NCBI GenBank assembly: GCA_002440045.1
Contig: DJRI01000037.1
Coordinates: 1-8,932, forward strand
DNA: 8,932 nucleotides
Direction of reading: 5' to 3'
From: Ruminococcaceae bacterium UBA6364
GTDB taxonomy: Bacteria; Bacillota; Clostridia; Oscillospirales; Acutalibacteraceae
Shown here: positions 6,475-8,932 of the stretch, piece after piece
How positions within the stretch are numbered: position 1 is the first letter of the stretch
Layout of the letters: each line of letters starts with the position of its first letter
Notes under the pieces: model-generated
Told to the model about the DNA's origin: nothing
Database searches by the model: none
What the model saw: only the letters and a program-made list of their open reading frames with translations
Translations under genes and position numbers: made by a program

Positions 6475-7788
6475 GTGAGGCCGAATATTATCTTTTATTT
6501 TTCCGACCAGCAGCGCTTTGATACGTTGAACAGTGAACTTATGCCGAATGTTTGGGCGCTCGGCGAAGAGGGCGTAAGATTTACAGAGTCCTTTACATGT
6601 CAGCCTGTTTGCGGTCCTGCAAGGGGCTGCCTTCAAACGGGTGAATATGCAACGGGCTGCGGTTGCTTTTGGAACGGAATACCGCTCCCGAAAGACAAAA
6701 AGCCTTTGGCGGAGTATTTTAACGAAAACGGCTATGACACCGCATATATCGGCAAATGGCATCTCGCTTCCGACAGATACCCTAAAATCGGCTTTCATTG
6801 CGAAACGGGTCCTGTGCCCGAAGAAAAGCGCGGCGGCTATAAGTATTGGCGTGCCGCAGATGTGCTCGAATTTACTTCGCACGGCTACGACGGCTATGTT
6901 TTTGACAACGACAATAACAAAATTGAATTTAAGGGCTACAGAGCAGATTGCATAAACGATTTTGCAATCGAATACATAAACAACCGCAATAAAGACAAGC
7001 CGTTTTTTATGTTTGTTTCTCAGCTTGAACCGCACCATCAGAATGACCACGGTCACTTTGAAGGTCCGAAAGAGTCTGTTGAAAAATATAAGGACTATCC
7101 GATACCCGGCGACCTTTCGGCTTTTTCTGGCAACTATAAAGAAGAATATCCCGATTACCTTGCCGCAATAAACCGAATCGACGAAAATGTCGGCAGGCTT
7201 ATTGAATGTTTAAAGCAAAACGGCGAATATGACAATACCGTGATTATTTATACAAGCGACCACGGCTGTCACTTCAAAACGCGAAATCTCGAATACAAGC
7301 GCAGTCCGCACGATTCGTGCACGCACACGCCGCTTGTAATAGGCGGCGGGGCGTTTCGGCGCGGCGCGGTTTATGACGGGCTTGTAAGCCTTATAGATTT
7401 GCCGCCGACGCTTCTTGATATTGCAAATATTCCCATCCCCGAAAACTACAAGGGCGTTTCGATTCTCTCGCAGCTTGACGGGGAAAAGCGCGACTGCGTG
7501 TTTATGCAAATAAGCGAATCGCAGGTCGGCAGAGCCGTCAGAACGGACAAATATCTTTATTCGGTACGCTCTTTGGGTCAGGGTTATATTTGCCACAGCG
7601 CACGCGTTTATTATGAGGATTATTTATACGACCTGAAAAATGACCCCGACCAAAAGAATAACCTTGTCAAAGACGAAAGATATGCCGCGGTAAGGGCAAA
7701 ACTCAAAACAAAATTAATTGCCGAAATGGTTTCGGCAGGTGAAAAAATACCCGAAATACGCCCTGCAAGATTTATAAGGAGAAAGTAG
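6475..7788 (+). CDS. Cytoplasmic Cys-type sulfatase (PF00884 family)
   Basis: Hydrolyses a sulfate ester, or possibly a sulfamate or phosphonate ester, on an unknown substrate. The 437-aa protein starts at GTG 6475 with GGGGAG 8 nt upstream. The N-terminal metal site is FSDQQRFDTL (Asp11, Gln12). The sulfatase signature CGPARGCLQTG occupies 46-56, and Cys46 is the residue to be converted to formylglycine. GKWHL (93-97) and TSDHG (260-264; Asp262, His263) complete the active site, with a C-terminal subdomain after that. There is no signal peptide, so it should act in the cytosol. A Cys-type enzyme in an anaerobe needs the radical-SAM maturase anSME, which is not in the window. The DQQRxDT start also occurs in choline-sulfatase and phosphonate monoester hydrolase relatives, so the substrate cannot be named. 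It ends in TAG, 7 nt before the symporter start, and the pair is almost certainly one operon. Confidence 0.93.
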   Translation: MRPNIIFYFSDQQRFDTLNSELMPNVWALGEEGVRFTESFTCQPVCGPARGCLQTGEYATGCGCFWNGIPLPKDKKPLAEYFNENGYDTAYIGKWHLASDRYPKIGFHCETGPVPEEKRGGYKYWRAADVLEFTSHGYDGYVFDNDNNKIEFKGYRADCINDFAIEYINNRNKDKPFFMFVSQLEPHHQNDHGHFEGPKESVEKYKDYPIPGDLSAFSGNYKEEYPDYLAAINRIDENVGRLIECLKQNGEYDNTVIIYTSDHGCHFKTRNLEYKRSPHDSCTHTPLVIGGGAFRRGAVYDGLVSLIDLPPTLLDIANIPIPENYKGVSILSQLDGEKRDCVFMQISESQVGRAVRTDKYLYSVRSLGQGYICHSARVYYEDYLYDLKNDPDQKNNLVKDERYAAVRAKLKTKLIAEMVSAGEKIPEIRPARFIRRK

Positions 7789-7795
7789 GTAAGTT

Positions 7796-8932
7796 TTGGA
7801 ACAGAAAAAATATTTAAAACCGCGTGAAACAATTTCGTTTGCAACTGCGGGCTTCGGCAGAAGTATGATGTACACGCTTATGTCAACGTTTGCGCTTATA
7901 TTTTATACAGATATGGGCATTGACGCCGTGCATGCAAGCGCCATAATACTTGCCGCAAGGATTTTTGACGCGCTTAACGACCCCGTTATGGGCATAATTG
8001 TTGACAAAACAAAAACCAAATACGGAAAAATGCGACCCTATTTAAAATGGGCGCCAATTCCGATTGCAATTTCCACAACGCTTTTGTTTTATTGCCCCGC
8101 AACCGAAAACTATTCTTTAAAGGTGCTTTATGCCGCCGCAACATACATTCTTTGGGGAATGTGCTTTACCGTGCAGGATGTGCCTTTTTGGGGGCTTTCG
8201 AGCGCCGTTACGCCGCTTGAGAGCGAACGCACAAAGTTTATGTCCACGGCGCGCATATGCTGCACATTGGGCGGCATTTTGCCCACTGTTATAATCCCTG
8301 TGCTTAAAAGCTCTTTCGGGCTTCGTATGGGCTATTTTTGGGGCGGTCTTATCTTCGGCGTTGTCGGCTCGGCGCTTTCGTCGCTTGCATTTTTCGGCAC
8401 TGTTGAGCGTGTTGAACCCGAAAAGGAAAACGCCGGTGTAAAAGAGCTTTTCACATCGCTTATAAAAAACAAACTGCTTCTTCTTGTAATTGCCGCTTCG
8501 CTTCTCGGTTCAACCATGGTAATGGCGCAAACGGCAGGCTCTTATCTTTCGATATACCTCATAAAAGATACGGGAATTATTCCGCAGAATATAATGCTCA
8601 CCGTGCTTACCGTCGCCATCGGCGTTGGTATGCTTCCCGCAATGGTGCTTTTGCCCGTTTTGAGAAAAAGATTTTCTCTTAAACAGATTTATATCGGCAG
8701 TGCATTTCTCGGCGCGATTGTTACGGCGGCGCTGTGGTTTGTCGGCTATTCAAACGTGTGGCTTCTTCTTTTCTTCCTTGTTCTTTACGGGCTTCCGCTC
8801 GGCGTATTCAACGTTATTACATATGCGCTTGTCGCGGACGCTGTTGACTATAACGAATGGAAAACAGGCAAAAGAACGGAAGGCGTTTGTTTTGCCGCTC
8901 AAACGCTTATAAGTAAGGCTAACGCGGGTATT
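7796..8932 (+). CDS. GPH-family (MelB-like) sugar:cation symporter, 3'-truncated by the window edge
   Basis: A 12-helix transporter of the glycoside-pentoside-hexuronide:cation symporter family, importing a sugar or related solute with Na+ or H+. Start is TTG at 7796: an in-frame TAA at 7790-7792 excludes anything longer, and the sequence MEQKKYLKPRETISFATAGFG is the usual family N-terminus. AAGGAG (7776-7781) is rather far upstream (14 nt); a weaker AGG (7787-7789) is 6 nt away. The 379 visible codons are open to the edge; family members are about 450-480 aa, so roughly the last 70-100 are missing. ARIFDALNDPVMG carries Asp58, Asn61 and Asp62, matching MelB Asp55, Asn58 and Asp59 of the cation site. 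DKTKTKYGKMRPYL (70-83) is the family loop, and ADAVDYNEWKTGKRTEG near the right end is the second signature. Its partner sulfatase is cytosolic, so the cargo is probably sulfated when it enters. Confidence 0.92.
   Translation, partial: MEQKKYLKPRETISFATAGFGRSMMYTLMSTFALIFYTDMGIDAVHASAIILAARIFDALNDPVMGIIVDKTKTKYGKMRPYLKWAPIPIAISTTLLFYCPATENYSLKVLYAAATYILWGMCFTVQDVPFWGLSSAVTPLESERTKFMSTARICCTLGGILPTVIIPVLKSSFGLRMGYFWGGLIFGVVGSALSSLAFFGTVERVEPEKENAGVKELFTSLIKNKLLLLVIAASLLGSTMVMAQTAGSYLSIYLIKDTGIIPQNIMLTVLTVAIGVGMLPAMVLLPVLRKRFSLKQIYIGSAFLGAIVTAALWFVGYSNVWLLLFFLVLYGLPLGVFNVITYALVADAVDYNEWKTGKRTEGVCFAAQTLISKANAGI

Noticed and set aside
6418..7056. A 212-codon open frame on the minus strand opposite the sulfatase gene.
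   Set aside because: It lies antisense to a gene with clear catalytic motifs, resembles no family I know, and has the composition expected of the reverse of a codon-biased gene.

Overview
The window looks like chromosome from a low-to-mid GC, Gram-positive anaerobe of the class Clostridia, probably gut-dwelling. The inference rests on a Clostridia-type housekeeping sigma factor, a TFDAAW-type polysaccharide deacetylase of the kind found in spore-forming Firmicutes, a ferrous iron transporter, and a sulfatase/GPH-symporter pair typical of glycan-foraging gut bacteria. No mobile element, CRISPR array, tRNA or rRNA is visible. Lineage below class level cannot be judged from the sequence.

Layout. 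(1) 2-925 (+): the 3' part of rpoD/sigA, running off the left edge. (2) 906-1676 (-): a membrane-anchored polysaccharide deacetylase that converges on rpoD with a 20-bp tail-to-tail overlap. Each gene's likely intrinsic terminator lies partly or wholly inside the other gene. (3) 1797-6369/6378 (-): a tightly packed three-gene operon, in transcription order feoB, a BaiN/HI0933-type flavoprotein, then a COG2509-type FAD-dependent dehydrogenase. The junctions are 4-bp TTGA and ATGA overlaps. The last gene is otherwise intact but carries one in-frame TAG at a position where relatives have Glu. (4) 6379-6474: a short divergent control region with a near-consensus promoter for the rightward genes and overlapping TTTACA/TGTAAA inverted repeats. 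(5) 6475-7788 (+): a cytoplasmic Cys-type sulfatase. (6) 7796-8932 (+): a GPH/MelB-family cation symporter with a TTG start, running off the right edge.

How the parts may work together. The rightward operon reads as import of a small sulfated sugar or similar solute by cation symport, followed by desulfation in the cytosol. The leftward operon couples a compact FeoB to two flavoproteins, which suggests but does not prove a link between iron uptake and flavin or redox chemistry. The repeats sit where one regulator could govern both divergent operons. Three of the genes use GTG or TTG starts, so ATG-only gene calling would misplace the flavoprotein start and miss the symporter.

Nothing here is clearly a wholly new system. 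The items most worth checking are the TAG inside the FAD dehydrogenase, the interlocked convergent terminators, and the operator-like repeats between the two operons.
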